DNA from: Streptococcus mitis
GTDB taxonomy: Bacteria > Bacillota > Bacilli > Lactobacillales > Streptococcaceae
Assembly: GCF_009496285.1 (NCBI RefSeq)
Contig: NZ_WIJK01000015.1
Location: 1-54,813, forward strand
DNA: 54,813 nucleotides
Direction of reading: 5' to 3'
Of this stretch, positions 45,964 to 54,813 are shown piece after piece (the stretch's first letter is position 1; every line of letters begins with the position of its first letter). The position numbers and the translations under genes are program-made. The notes below the pieces were generated by a model. It made no database searches and was not told where the DNA came from. It saw nothing but the letters and a program-made list of their open reading frames with translations.

Positions 45964-45982
45964 GAGTATTCATAAAAATGGC

Positions 45983-46149
45983 GGTGGGACAGAAATCGAT
46001 AGACAAAGTCTCGATTTCGTAGTCCCAGCCCCGCGAGGATGATTAGGAGCTTTTTGGAGTCTAAAAGACGAACAAAAAGTTCAATCAGCTACCGCGTCAA
46101 AGTTTGATTGCTAATAAAAAGTGAGGTCGGGATCTTTTGTCCCAACCTC
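45983..46149 (-). repeat. Structured intergenic repeat element, copy A (minus orientation), 3' of pcrA
   Basis: On the minus strand it starts GAGGTTGGGACAAAAG and ends CGATTTCTGTCCCACC. A strong nested hairpin is formed by TGGGAC (45985-45990)/GTCCCA (46022-46027) and GAAATCGA (45992-45999)/TCGATTTC (46011-46018). The interior contains further inverted pairs (AGCTTTTTG and CAAAAAGTT). The same ends occur at 48563-48735 in the opposite orientation. Confidence 0.7.
46115..46149 (-). terminator. pcrA terminator formed by the repeat end
   Basis: On the minus strand GAGGTTGGGA (46149-46140) pairs with TCCCGACCTC (46132-46123), followed by ACTTTTT. The repeat element thus supplies the terminator. 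Confidence 0.7.
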
Positions 46150-46170
46150 AATCTTATTCATTTAGAAAAC

Positions 46171-48459
46171 TTACTTCTTCTCAATCGGTGCTACACTGGC
46201 TAGGAGTTTTTTGAGGCCGACTTCTGGGAAATTGATTTTCAATTCCTGAGTAGATCCACTTCCTGAAACTTCTAGAACAGTTCCTTCACCCCATTTCTTA
46301 TGAAGGACAATATCACCAATAGACCAGTTGGTTTCACCAGAAGCCGATTTAGAACCGGCTGAAAACTGTCCAAAAGGTAGTCCTTTTGATTCAATTGATC
46401 TTGGTGCTGCGTTGCGTTTACGATCTTGTAGAGCTTGAGCTAGACTCATGCCTTGACCAAAGGCGACACTTCCACTACTATAGGATGCTTTGAAGCTGCT
46501 ATTAGCTGGACGCGCCAAACCTTGATAAGTTAACAAATCTGAACTAATCTCATTGATAAAGCGTGTTGGACGATTATAGTTCGTTCGACCAAATAGCAAG
46601 CGTGAGTTAGCATTGGTTAGATAAAGGATTTTCTCTGCGCGCGTGATACCGACATAGGCTAGACGGCGTTCCTCTTCTAGTTCATCCATGTCTTCTGCTG
46701 CACGACTAAGTGGAAAGACATTTTCTTCCATCCCAATCAAGAATACAACTGGAAACTCGAGTCCCTTTGCCGCATGGAGCGTCATCAAGGTTACTTCTGA
46801 TGTTTCCTGACTGCCAGAGTCTGTATCTGCAATCAAGGCCAAATCGTTCAAGAAGCGACTGAGCTTATCCAAGCCAGTTTCTTCTTCCTGATTATCTGGA
46901 TTATCATCAAAGTTCTTGGTAACAGAAAGGAACTCTTCGATATTTTCAACACGAGCCTTACTTTCTAAGGTTGCTTGAGCATTGAGAATATCCACGTAGC
47001 CTGTTTTTTCCAAGACTGCTTCCACTAACTCAGTAATACTTAATTGATCCAGTTGCTCCCGTAAATCAAGAATCATATTGGCAAAATCCCAGATAGACTG
47101 GGCTGCCTTACCTTTACTCCCTGATAACATGATGTTAGCTGAAGCATCAAGCATCGACATGTTTTGCATATTAGCAAAATCACGGATTTTCTCTACTGTT
47201 CCTGGTCCAATACCACGTTTAGGTTCATTGATAATGCGCTCAAAACTGATATTATCACTCAAGTTGGCAATGAGATTCAGATAGGCGATGATATCACGAA
47301 TTTCTTTACGGCTGTAGAACTTAGTTCCACCGACCATGGTATAAGGAATATTGGACTTGAGCAGAGCCTCTTCAATCGTACGAGATTGGGCATTGGTACG
47401 GTAAAGCACTGCAAAGTCCTTGTGGAGGAAGTTTTGGCTTCGACCAAGTTCATCAATGGTTTTGGTTACAAAGACTGCCTCGTCTTGTTCATCATTAGCA
47501 CGATAGTAGACAATCTGTTCCCCATCAGTATTTTGAGTCCAGAGATTCTTAGGACGACGATTTTTATTGTTTTTGATGACATCATTAGCTGCTTGGAGGA
47601 TGGTTTTGGTTGAGCGGTAATTTTCCTCCAACAAAACAACCTTGGCTTGAGGATAATCCTTCTCAAAGTCCAAGATATTCTGCATATCAGCACCACGCCA
47701 ACCATAGATAGACTGGTCTGCATCCCCAACTACACAGATATTTTGAAAGCGTGAAGCCAGGAGTTTAACTAATTGATACTGGGCATGGTTGGTATCTTGA
47801 TACTCATCAACGTGGATGTACTGGAACTTCTGCTGATAATAAGTCAAAACATCAGGATTTTGGTCAAAGAGACGCAAGGTCAACATGATTAAGTCATCAA
47901 AGTCCACCGACTCTGACTGACGAAGTTCTTTCTGATAGGCCGTATAACACTTAGCTACAATTTGAGTGTACATATCTCCTGCCTGGGTAGCATAAGCCAC
48001 ATCGTCAATCAGATCATTCTTAGCATTGGAAATTGTTCCCAAAATGGTGCGTTCATTCCATTTTTTTGGATCCAAGTTCAACTGCTTGAGAATGCGTTTC
48101 ATGAGCGTCCGCTGCTCCCCAGGATCCACAATCGTGAAATTGCGATTGTAGCCAATGTGGTCCGCATCGCGCCGTAGGATACGCACGCACATAGAGTGGA
48201 AGGTCGCGATCAAACAATCCTGAGTAGCTGGATTGAGTCCATAAGCACGCTCCTTCATTTCACGCGCTGCCTTATTGGTAAAGGTAATGGCCAAGATATT
48301 CCATGGATTTACCATCTTTTCATCAATTAAGTAGGCAATACGGTAGGTTAAAACACGAGTCTTACCAGATCCCGCCCCCGCCATGATAAGTAGTGGACCT
48401 TCTGTTGTTTGGACGGCCTCAGCTTGACGGTCATTCATTCCCTTTAATAATTCGTTCAT
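46171..48459 (-). CDS. pcrA: ATP-dependent DNA helicase PcrA (UvrD family)
   Basis: A 762-residue SF1A helicase that removes RecA and helps repair and rolling-circle replication. Motifs: Walker A MAGAGSGKTRVL (near 28), Walker B VDEYQDTN, motif III VGDADQSIYGWRGAD, motif IV EENYRST, motif V TLMTLHAAKGLEF and VI YVGITRAEK. The C-terminal Tudor-like RNA polymerase-binding part (IGDIVLHKKWGEGTV) is intact. ATG 48459 has GGAAGAG; a TTG seven codons upstream is rejected. Two inverted repeat elements flank it. Confidence 0.96.
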   Translation of the reverse strand: MNELLKGMNDRQAEAVQTTEGPLLIMAGAGSGKTRVLTYRIAYLIDEKMVNPWNILAITFTNKAAREMKERAYGLNPATQDCLIATFHSMCVRILRRDADHIGYNRNFTIVDPGEQRTLMKRILKQLNLDPKKWNERTILGTISNAKNDLIDDVAYATQAGDMYTQIVAKCYTAYQKELRQSESVDFDDLIMLTLRLFDQNPDVLTYYQQKFQYIHVDEYQDTNHAQYQLVKLLASRFQNICVVGDADQSIYGWRGADMQNILDFEKDYPQAKVVLLEENYRSTKTILQAANDVIKNNKNRRPKNLWTQNTDGEQIVYYRANDEQDEAVFVTKTIDELGRSQNFLHKDFAVLYRTNAQSRTIEEALLKSNIPYTMVGGTKFYSRKEIRDIIAYLNLIANLSDNISFERIINEPKRGIGPGTVEKIRDFANMQNMSMLDASANIMLSGSKGKAAQSIWDFANMILDLREQLDQLSITELVEAVLEKTGYVDILNAQATLESKARVENIEEFLSVTKNFDDNPDNQEEETGLDKLSRFLNDLALIADTDSGSQETSEVTLMTLHAAKGLEFPVVFLIGMEENVFPLSRAAEDMDELEEERRLAYVGITRAEKILYLTNANSRLLFGRTNYNRPTRFINEISSDLLTYQGLARPANSSFKASYSSGSVAFGQGMSLAQALQDRKRNAAPRSIESKGLPFGQFSAGSKSASGETNWSIGDIVLHKKWGEGTVLEVSGSGSTQELKINFPEVGLKKLLASVAPIEKK

Positions 48460-48492
48460 TTTCTCTTCCTTATTCTTCAAGTCAATGTTTCT

Positions 48493-48501
48493 ATTATATC
48501 A
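48493..48501 (-). promoter_or_regulatory. Extended -10 promoter of pcrA
   Basis: Minus-strand TGATATAAT, about 34 nt before the pcrA ATG. Confidence 0.55.
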
Positions 48502-48562
48502 AAAAAGTTTGAAAATAACTTTTCTCAGAAGCCTTCTGATTATTTTAGTTGACAAGATAAGA

Positions 48563-48735
48563 AGAGGCTGGGACAAAAGTCCTAGCCACTCAATTGTCTA
48601 TGGATTGTCGAGCAAGACGCAGTGGTTGAGTGGGCTCTACTACGCTGATTTCATCAGCTTTTACAACCCTACTCAACTGTGCGGAGGTGGGACAACGAAA
48701 TCGAATTCTAACGAATTACCGATTTCTGTCCCACT
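48563..48735 (+). repeat. Structured intergenic repeat element, copy B (plus orientation)
   Basis: It starts GAGGCTGGGACAAAAG, with a hairpin GGCTGGGAC/GTCCTAGCC, and ends with GTGGGACA...TGTCCCAC enclosing AAATCG/CGATTT. Interior sequence (CTACTACGCTGATTTCATCAG) is of a kind I associate with streptococcal intergenic repeats and differs from copy A. It fills the gap between mtnN and the pcrA promoter. Confidence 0.7.
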
Positions 48736-48751
48736 CTCAGTAATTATTCTA

Positions 48752-49447
48752 TTAATCCTTTATAGACTGCAAAAGCGTCATTAGGGCTTGGGCAGAACGA
48801 CGTCCTGCTTCTACGATAAATTCATCAAAGGAAACGGATGCTTCATGGTTGGCATTGTCACTCATGGCACGAACGACTAAGAAAGGTAGGTTCAAAGCGT
48901 GAGCTGCTTGAGCAATAGCTGCCCCTTCCATCTCTACAGCAAGAACTTGAGGGAAGTGCTCTTTTATCGCTTTGATTTTATCTTCTCCAGCAACAAAACT
49001 GTCTCCTGTCGCAATCAAACCTAAATGCCAAGTTTGTTCCAGTTTAGACAAACTCTCTTGAATCAAATTGATAAACTTTTTGTCTGATTCAAAATAGAGA
49101 GGCTGTTGAGCCATTTGACCGTAATCATAGCCAAAGGCAGTCACATCAACATCGTGATAGGCAAGCTTGTCTGCAATCACTACATCCCCTACTGCGATCC
49201 CAGTTGCCACTGCACCAGCAGATCCAGTATTAATCACTGCATCAACCTGAAAGTGATCTGCTAAGATAGCGACACTCATTGCAGACATGACTTTTCCGAT
49301 ACCACTCTCTACGAGTACAAGTTCAACAGAACCAACTTTACCGGTATGATAGCTATTTCCCAGAACCTTTTCTTCACGAGCGTCCTCCAAGTGTTGAAGT
49401 AAGTAAGCTAGTTCTTCAGGCATAGCTGCAATAATTCCAATTTTCAT
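48752..49447 (-). CDS. mtnN: 5'-methylthioadenosine/S-adenosylhomocysteine nucleosidase
   Basis: A 231-residue enzyme that cleaves adenine from MTA and SAH, recycling methyl-donor by-products and feeding the LuxS/AI-2 route. The family motifs are clear: MPEELAYLL near the start, INTGSAGAVATGI, the VAVEMEGAAIAQ substrate segment (Glu near 172) and VRAMSDNANHEA with the catalytic Asp. It is the last gene of glmU-nudix-macP-mtnN, 10 nt after macP. Confidence 0.96.
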   Translation of the reverse strand: MKIGIIAAMPEELAYLLQHLEDAREEKVLGNSYHTGKVGSVELVLVESGIGKVMSAMSVAILADHFQVDAVINTGSAGAVATGIAVGDVVIADKLAYHDVDVTAFGYDYGQMAQQPLYFESDKKFINLIQESLSKLEQTWHLGLIATGDSFVAGEDKIKAIKEHFPQVLAVEMEGAAIAQAAHALNLPFLVVRAMSDNANHEASVSFDEFIVEAGRRSAQALMTLLQSIKD

Positions 49448-49457
49448 GATAGTCCCC

Positions 49458-49769
49458 CTAAATAAATCTCATTGCTAAAATTAACAAAATCAAGAGAAGA
49501 ATAACTGCAAATAGAATCTTATTCAATTTAGAATTAAAGACATTTCTCTTAGTATTTTCAATCCGACGACTTTTGTGAATAGAGGGTTCAACTTCGATAG
49601 TCAGTGTATCCTGACTAAAACCATGATCTCTGCTTCGTGAATAGCCAAAATTTTGAGAAGAAGTCGGTAAAATCTTAGTTTCCTCATCATCTAGCAAGGG
49701 AGGACCTGAGATGTCCTCTCCTCGATTGGCACGTTCAATCATTTCATCTGTTAATAAAGGTTTACCCAT
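49458..49769 (-). CDS. macP: MacP, membrane cofactor of class A penicillin-binding protein PBP2a
   Basis: A 103-residue bitopic membrane protein. The cytoplasmic N-terminus [19 protein letters not shown] and the acidic [10 protein letters not shown] region, with the Thr that fits the StkP phosphorylation site of pneumococcal MacP (T31 here), are followed by a basic segment and one C-terminal membrane helix (about 82-101). In S. pneumoniae MacP activates PBP2a. I chose the start at 49769 with GGAGG upstream; a longer frame to 49832 overlaps the NUDIX gene. It overlaps that gene by 8 nt. Confidence 0.88.
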   Translation of the reverse strand: MGKPLLTDEMIERANRGEDISGPPLLDDEETKILPTSSQNFGYSRSRDHGFSQDTLTIEVEPSIHKSRRIENTKRNVFNSKLNKILFAVILLLILLILAMRFI

Positions 49770-50325
49770 GGGTTCCTCCACTATTTTTTTGTAATTCCCA
49801 GTACTGGATAGCCATGATGGTCTTAGCATCACAGATATCTCCTGACTGGATCAGTGCTTTAGCTTGGTCAAGACTGACTTCAAGCAACTCCAAAGTCTCA
49901 TCTTCATCCTGAGGACGAGGATTTTCAACTTTTGTCAAATCGATTGCCAAGTAAAGTTTTAAGCGCTCGTTACAAAATCCAATCGCTGAGTAAAAATCAT
50001 AAAGAAGGCTTAATTTACCAGTATAGGCCGCTTCTTCTTCTAATTCACGAAGGGCTGCAGCTTCTGGATCTGCATTCTCCCCAATTTCAAGCTTACCTGC
50101 TGGAATTTCATATGAGACTTTTTCAATCGCCTTGCGATATTGTTTAACAAGGACAATCTTATTTTCTGGAGTGACTGCAAGGACACAAACTGCTCCATTG
50201 TGGAAAATCAAATCACGTTGCGCTCTACCTTTGCCAGAAGGTAGTTCAACCTGGTCTTGAACCAATTGGAAGATCGGTCCTTTATAGATTTCTTTACGAC
50301 TTATAGTCTTTTCTTCGAATTCCAT
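49762..50325 (-). CDS. NUDIX hydrolase, ADP-ribose pyrophosphatase type
   Basis: A 187-residue NUDIX enzyme. The N-terminus [17 protein letters not shown] and the [10 protein letters not shown] segment leading into [12 protein letters not shown] are typical of ADP-ribose pyrophosphatases that hydrolyse ADP-ribose or sugar nucleotides. The NUDIX Glu residues are intact. It lies 9 nt after glmU and overlaps macP, so the operon mixes cell-wall precursor, wall-synthase activation and salvage functions. Confidence 0.92.
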   Translation of the reverse strand: MEFEEKTISRKEIYKGPIFQLVQDQVELPSGKGRAQRDLIFHNGAVCVLAVTPENKIVLVKQYRKAIEKVSYEIPAGKLEIGENADPEAAALRELEEEAAYTGKLSLLYDFYSAIGFCNERLKLYLAIDLTKVENPRPQDEDETLELLEVSLDQAKALIQSGDICDAKTIMAIQYWELQKNSGGTHG

Positions 50326-50334
50326 CGTTAGCTC

Positions 50335-51792
<1,458 letters not shown>

Positions 51793-51833
51793 TTAAAACA
51801 TCGCATTCTCTAGATGATTTCGAGTATTTTTTT

Positions 51834-51862
51834 TTGATTTTTTTCACCATTTACGATACACT
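51834..51862 (+). promoter_or_regulatory. Promoter of the GH25 gene with almost no leader
   Basis: TTGATT (51834-51839) and TACACT (51857-51862) are 17 bp apart. The ATG at 51871 begins only 8 bp after the -10, so the transcript would start at or next to the ATG. Confidence 0.5.
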
Positions 51863-51870
51863 ATAAAAGT

Positions 51871-52671
51871 ATGAGAAAGAAAATAAATCCTGTTTTTATT
51901 TTTACTGTATTAGCTACTCTTGTGGGTATTTTAATCATCAATAGACCCAAGTTTGAAGACCATCCAGTCAAAACAAAGCAAAATCCAGTTCAAGTAGAAA
52001 CTCAAGCTTTACATAATATCAACAAGCCGATTATTGATGTTTCTGGCTGGCAAAGACCATCAGAGATCAATTATGACACCTTAGCTCAAAATATTTCAGG
52101 TGCAATCGTTCGGGTTCATAGTGGAGCTCAAGCTTCTGTTGAAAACGATGCTTCATTTAAAAATGGGGTTGATAAGGCTTATAAAGAACACATCACAGAA
52201 TTTCAAAAACGGAATATTCCAGTCGCTGTTTATGCCTATGTAGCTGGTAAAAATGTCGAAGAAATGGAAAAAGCTGCCGAAGTTTTTTATAATGCTGCTT
52301 CTCCCTATAATCCTAGCTACTATTGGTTGGATGTTGAAGACAAGACTATGTCTGACATGAACCAGGGTGTTGAGGCCTTCCGTGCTAAATTAGCTTCATT
52401 GGGTGCAAAAAATATTGGCATCTATGTTGGTGTTTACTTTATGGAGGAGCATAGTATCAGTACGGAGAATTTCTCAGCAATCTGGATACCGTCCTATGGA
52501 ACCAACTCGGGTTACTACGAGAGTGCTCCCAATACAGATCTTAACTATGATCTTCACCAATACACCTCTCATGGAAGCCTTGGAGGCTTTGAAAATCATC
52601 TGGATTTGAACCTTATTTCTTCCACAAAAAACAAGGAAGAAACCTTTAGAAAATTATTTTTAAATCCTTAA
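51871..52671 (+). CDS. GH25 muramidase family protein, membrane-anchored
   Basis: A 266-residue protein with an N-terminal hydrophobic segment (about 7-25) acting as signal anchor and no lipobox cysteine. The GH25 domain spans about 50-260, with IDVSGWQRPSEI, IVRVHSGA, AVYAYV and YYWLDVED, which hold the Asp and Glu catalytic residues of the family. It probably cleaves the muramyl linkage of peptidoglycan outside the membrane. No Shine-Dalgarno is visible before the ATG. Divergent from glmU. Confidence 0.88.
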   Translation: MRKKINPVFIFTVLATLVGILIINRPKFEDHPVKTKQNPVQVETQALHNINKPIIDVSGWQRPSEINYDTLAQNISGAIVRVHSGAQASVENDASFKNGVDKAYKEHITEFQKRNIPVAVYAYVAGKNVEEMEKAAEVFYNAASPYNPSYYWLDVEDKTMSDMNQGVEAFRAKLASLGAKNIGIYVGVYFMEEHSISTENFSAIWIPSYGTNSGYYESAPNTDLNYDLHQYTSHGSLGGFENHLDLNLISSTKNKEETFRKLFLNP

Positions 52672-52684
52672 TCACTATCACCAT

Positions 52685-52728
52685 AAGCAAGTCAGACATT
52701 GCTTTCTGCTTGCTTTTCTTTATTTTTC
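52685..52728 (+). terminator. Terminator of the GH25 gene
   Basis: AAGCAAG (52685-52691) pairs with CTTGCTT (52709-52715), followed by TTCTTTATTTTT. Confidence 0.6.
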
Positions 52729-52783
52729 AATATTAAACCACTGTTTTATCTTTATAATATACACTGAATTTTGGAGGACTTCT

Positions 52784-53626
52784 ATGTTATCATGGCTATC
52801 AAAAATTATTAAGGGAATTGTTATTGCTCTCGGTTTCATTCTACCAGGGATTTCTGGTGGCGTTCTTGCCGCTATCTTGGGAATTTATGAAAGAATGATT
52901 CGTTTTCTTGCCCATCCTTTTAAGAATTTAAAAGAAGATGTTCTCTTTTTCCTTCCTGTCGGCATTGGGATGCTACTAGGTATTGGACTTTTCTCCTATC
53001 CAATCGAGTATCTTTTAGAAAATTATCAAGTTTATGTATTGTGGAGTTTTGCTGGAGCTATCATTGGTACCATCCCAAGTCTTGTCAAAGAATCAACTCG
53101 TGACTCTGATAGAGATAAGGTTGACCACATATGGTTTTGGGTAACCTTCATCATCTCAGGTATCGCCCTCTATGCCTTGAATTTTGTAGTTGGTTCTCTA
53201 TCTGCAAGCTTCCTAAACTTTACACTGGCTGGATGTTTGTTAGCACTTGGTATTTTGGTTCCAGGGCTTAGTCCTTCCAATCTTCTTTTGATTCTTGGCC
53301 TTTATGGCCCTATGTTAACAGGGTTCAAGACTTTTGATTTGTTAGGAACCTTCCTTCCAATAGGAATTGGAGCACTTGCTACTCTTGTCATTTTTTCAAA
53401 ATTTATGGACTACGCTCTCCGTGTTTATCAATCTCGTGTTTACCACTTTATCATCGGAATTGTTCTTTCAAGTACAATCTTAATCCTCATTCCAAATGCT
53501 GGTAATGCTGAAAGCATCAGCTACAGTGGATTATCTCTTGTGTCTTATGTCATCATTGCCTTTTTCTTCGCTCTAGGTATTTGGTTGGGAATCTGGATGA
53601 GTCAATTGGAGGATAAGTATAAATAA
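52784..53626 (+). CDS. DUF368 family membrane protein (polyprenyl phosphate flippase-like family)
   Basis: A 280-residue protein with about eight to ten helices. The duplicated motif LPGISGG (near 20) and VPGLSPSNLLL (near 168) is characteristic of DUF368. Recent work links DUF368 proteins to undecaprenyl-phosphate recycling, and some genomes use them in place of DedA-family flippases; I infer but cannot show that here. TTTGGAGGA precedes the ATG, and its stop overlaps the next start by one base. Confidence 0.88.
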   Translation: MLSWLSKIIKGIVIALGFILPGISGGVLAAILGIYERMIRFLAHPFKNLKEDVLFFLPVGIGMLLGIGLFSYPIEYLLENYQVYVLWSFAGAIIGTIPSLVKESTRDSDRDKVDHIWFWVTFIISGIALYALNFVVGSLSASFLNFTLAGCLLALGILVPGLSPSNLLLILGLYGPMLTGFKTFDLLGTFLPIGIGALATLVIFSKFMDYALRVYQSRVYHFIIGIVLSSTILILIPNAGNAESISYSGLSLVSYVIIAFFFALGIWLGIWMSQLEDKYK

Positions 53627-54111
53627 TGGCAAAAAAAGTAAAAGTCAAGAAAACCTTGGTCCAACAAATTTTAACTAAGGCAGGAATAAACCATACGGGT
53701 ATTCAAATTAATGCCTTGGAAGGTGAGATGCCTCAAGGTTATGAAAAGAGTCAGATTTTTAAGACTTTAGCCCTTCTGGGAGATAAGACTGGACCCATTA
53801 TCGGAATCCTTCCTATCACTGAACATCTTTCTGAAAAGAAACTGGCTAAGATTTCTGGTAACAAGAAAGTCAGTATGATTCCACAAAAAGACCTCGAAAA
53901 GACAACAGGCTATATCCACGGTGCCAATAATCCAGTTGGGATTCGTCAAAAACATAACTATCCTATCTTTATCGATCAAACTGCGCTTAAATTCAATGAA
54001 ATGATTGTTTCCGCAGGGGAGATTGGTCATAGTATCATTATCAACCCTAAAGATCTAGCAGCCTTTGTTAAAGCTGAATTTGCTGACATTTTGGAGGCAA
54101 GTAACACATGA
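53626..54111 (+). CDS. ybaK: Cys-tRNA(Pro) deacylase, YbaK/EbsC family
   Basis: A 161-residue editing enzyme that hydrolyses Cys mis-charged on tRNA-Pro. It has the YbaK core: the conserved Lys in SQIFKTLAL (near residue 46), the YIHGANNPVGIRQK loop with Gly-rich turn and the C-terminal AGEIGHSIIINP segment. It starts on the last base of the DUF368 stop and overlaps the histidine phosphatase gene by 4 nt, so the three are probably co-translated. Confidence 0.92.
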   Translation: MAKKVKVKKTLVQQILTKAGINHTGIQINALEGEMPQGYEKSQIFKTLALLGDKTGPIIGILPITEHLSEKKLAKISGNKKVSMIPQKDLEKTTGYIHGANNPVGIRQKHNYPIFIDQTALKFNEMIVSAGEIGHSIIINPKDLAAFVKAEFADILEASNT

Positions 54112-54794
54112 AATTCTATTTTATTCGTCACGGTAAAACACTTTGGAATCTTGAGGGACGTTTTCAAGGAGCAAGTGGTGACTCTCCACTCCTTGAGGAA
54201 TCCATTGAGACCTTAAAAAAATTGGGTCAGTATCTCCAAGAAACTCCATTTGATGTGATTTATTCTAGTGATCTTCCTCGGGCTAAAACTTCTGCTCAAA
54301 TTATCCAAAGTCAACTGAAAGATAGATGTCCTTTAGTAGAAATAGCCTCTCTAAGAGAGTGGCAACTCGGGAAACTTGAAGGAGCAAAATTTGCAACCTT
54401 AGAAGCCATCTATCCCGAGCAATTAAAAGCTTTTCGTACCAATCTAGCGAAGTTTGATTCGACTATGTTTGGTGCTGAGTCTGTCTATCAAACAACTCAG
54501 CGTACCATTCAATTTATCAAATCATTAGAGTCCAAACCTTTTGAACATGTCATGATTGTCGGTCACGGAGCCAATCTCACAGCCAGTATTCGAACTCTTC
54601 TAGGCTATGATACTCCACTACTTAGAAAAAATGGTGGTCTAGCAAATGCCAGTGTTACTATTGTCGAAACAGAAGACTTTAAAAACCAGAACGAAGACAA
54701 ACGTCATTTTTGGTGTTTGTCTTTTTCTGTTTTCAAAAATATTTTGTCTCATCATCTGATATTCCATTCAAAAATCGAATTTAGAACAAAATAA
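54108..54794 (+). CDS. Histidine phosphatase family protein with aberrant C-terminus
   Basis: A 228-residue phosphoglycerate-mutase-like phosphatase. The phospho-His motif FIRHGKT (near residue 8), YSSDLPRAKTSAQI, the LREWQLGKLEG segment and the second His in IVGHGANLTA are intact, so it is probably active. After residue 195 (ETEDFKN) the sequence departs from what the family shows and becomes low-quality (HFWCLSFSVFKN). This tail is encoded by a terminator hairpin (54694-54726), so the original stop seems to have been lost. Window edge 19 nt downstream. Confidence 0.85.
   Translation: MKFYFIRHGKTLWNLEGRFQGASGDSPLLEESIETLKKLGQYLQETPFDVIYSSDLPRAKTSAQIIQSQLKDRCPLVEIASLREWQLGKLEGAKFATLEAIYPEQLKAFRTNLAKFDSTMFGAESVYQTTQRTIQFIKSLESKPFEHVMIVGHGANLTASIRTLLGYDTPLLRKNGGLANASVTIVETEDFKNQNEDKRHFWCLSFSVFKNILSHHLIFHSKIEFRTK
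54694..54726 (+). terminator. Terminator lying inside the histidine phosphatase frame
   Basis: AAGACAAAC (54694-54702) pairs with GTTTGTCTT (54715-54723), then a T-run. It is within the reading frame of the gene above, which continues 68 nt beyond it. Confidence 0.75.
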
Positions 54795-54813
54795 AAAGGG
54801 ATATTCTCTATCC

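Overview
The window is a low-GC Firmicute chromosome segment that I assign to the Streptococcus mitis/oralis/pneumoniae group. The protein sequences and local gene orders (rex, prs and NifS; relQ-nadK-rluD-pta; ung-mutX-pyrC; the pyruvate dehydrogenase/acetoin-type cluster with lplA and xerS; rexBA; glmU-nudix-macP-mtnN) look as I remember them from that group, and a choline-binding LytB-like murein hydrolase is present. The exact species cannot be fixed from the sequence alone. Most of the window is core genome, with a few small accessory insertions.

Layout. 1-4.9 kb, minus strand: CYTH phosphatase, prs-type PRPP synthetase, cysteine desulfurase with two small DUF genes, then the redox repressor rex and a C26 amidotransferase. 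5.0-8.4 kb, plus strand: relQ, nadK, a pseudouridine synthase and pta. 8.4-10.3 kb: accessory patch with an IS630 transposase remnant, an AT-rich stretch with repeated palindromes, and an unrecognised two-gene cassette (helical protein plus zinc-ribbon/membrane miniprotein). 10.3-15.1 kb: HAD nucleotidase, ung, mutX, pyrC, a frameshifted zinc-finger-like small gene and a MATE exporter. 15.3-21.4 kb: E1alpha, E1beta, E2, E3 and lipoate ligase of a 2-oxoacid dehydrogenase; the lipoyl domain is on E3 and absent from E2, and two tandem covarying hairpins precede the E2 gene. 21.5-22.7 kb: xerS and a dif-SL site, so this is the replication terminus. Genes run plus from 5 to 21.4 kb and minus from 21.5 to 41 kb, as expected for two replichores meeting here.

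22.9-41 kb, minus strand: ClC channel, rnhB, rbgA, an orphan Imm40-like gene, the LytB-like hydrolase, a three-gene envelope glycan cassette, a cysteine-cluster protein, an unknown zinc-motif protein, rexA and rexB, and a CPBP protease. 41-46 kb: Cof-type HAD, an ABC exporter pair convergent with a two-component system, and a SemiSWEET transporter. 46-51.7 kb: pcrA, flanked by two inverted copies of a structured repeat, then mtnN, macP, a NUDIX gene and glmU. 51.9-54.8 kb, plus strand: GH25 muramidase, DUF368 membrane protein, Cys-tRNA(Pro) deacylase and a histidine phosphatase whose reading frame runs through its own terminator.

The least explained signals are the 9.1-10.3 kb cassette with its upstream palindromes, an 18-bp operator-like palindrome present four times around dif, the covarying hairpins before the E2 gene, and the overlap of the xerS promoter with dif. 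No tRNA, rRNA, CRISPR array or intact insertion sequence was seen.
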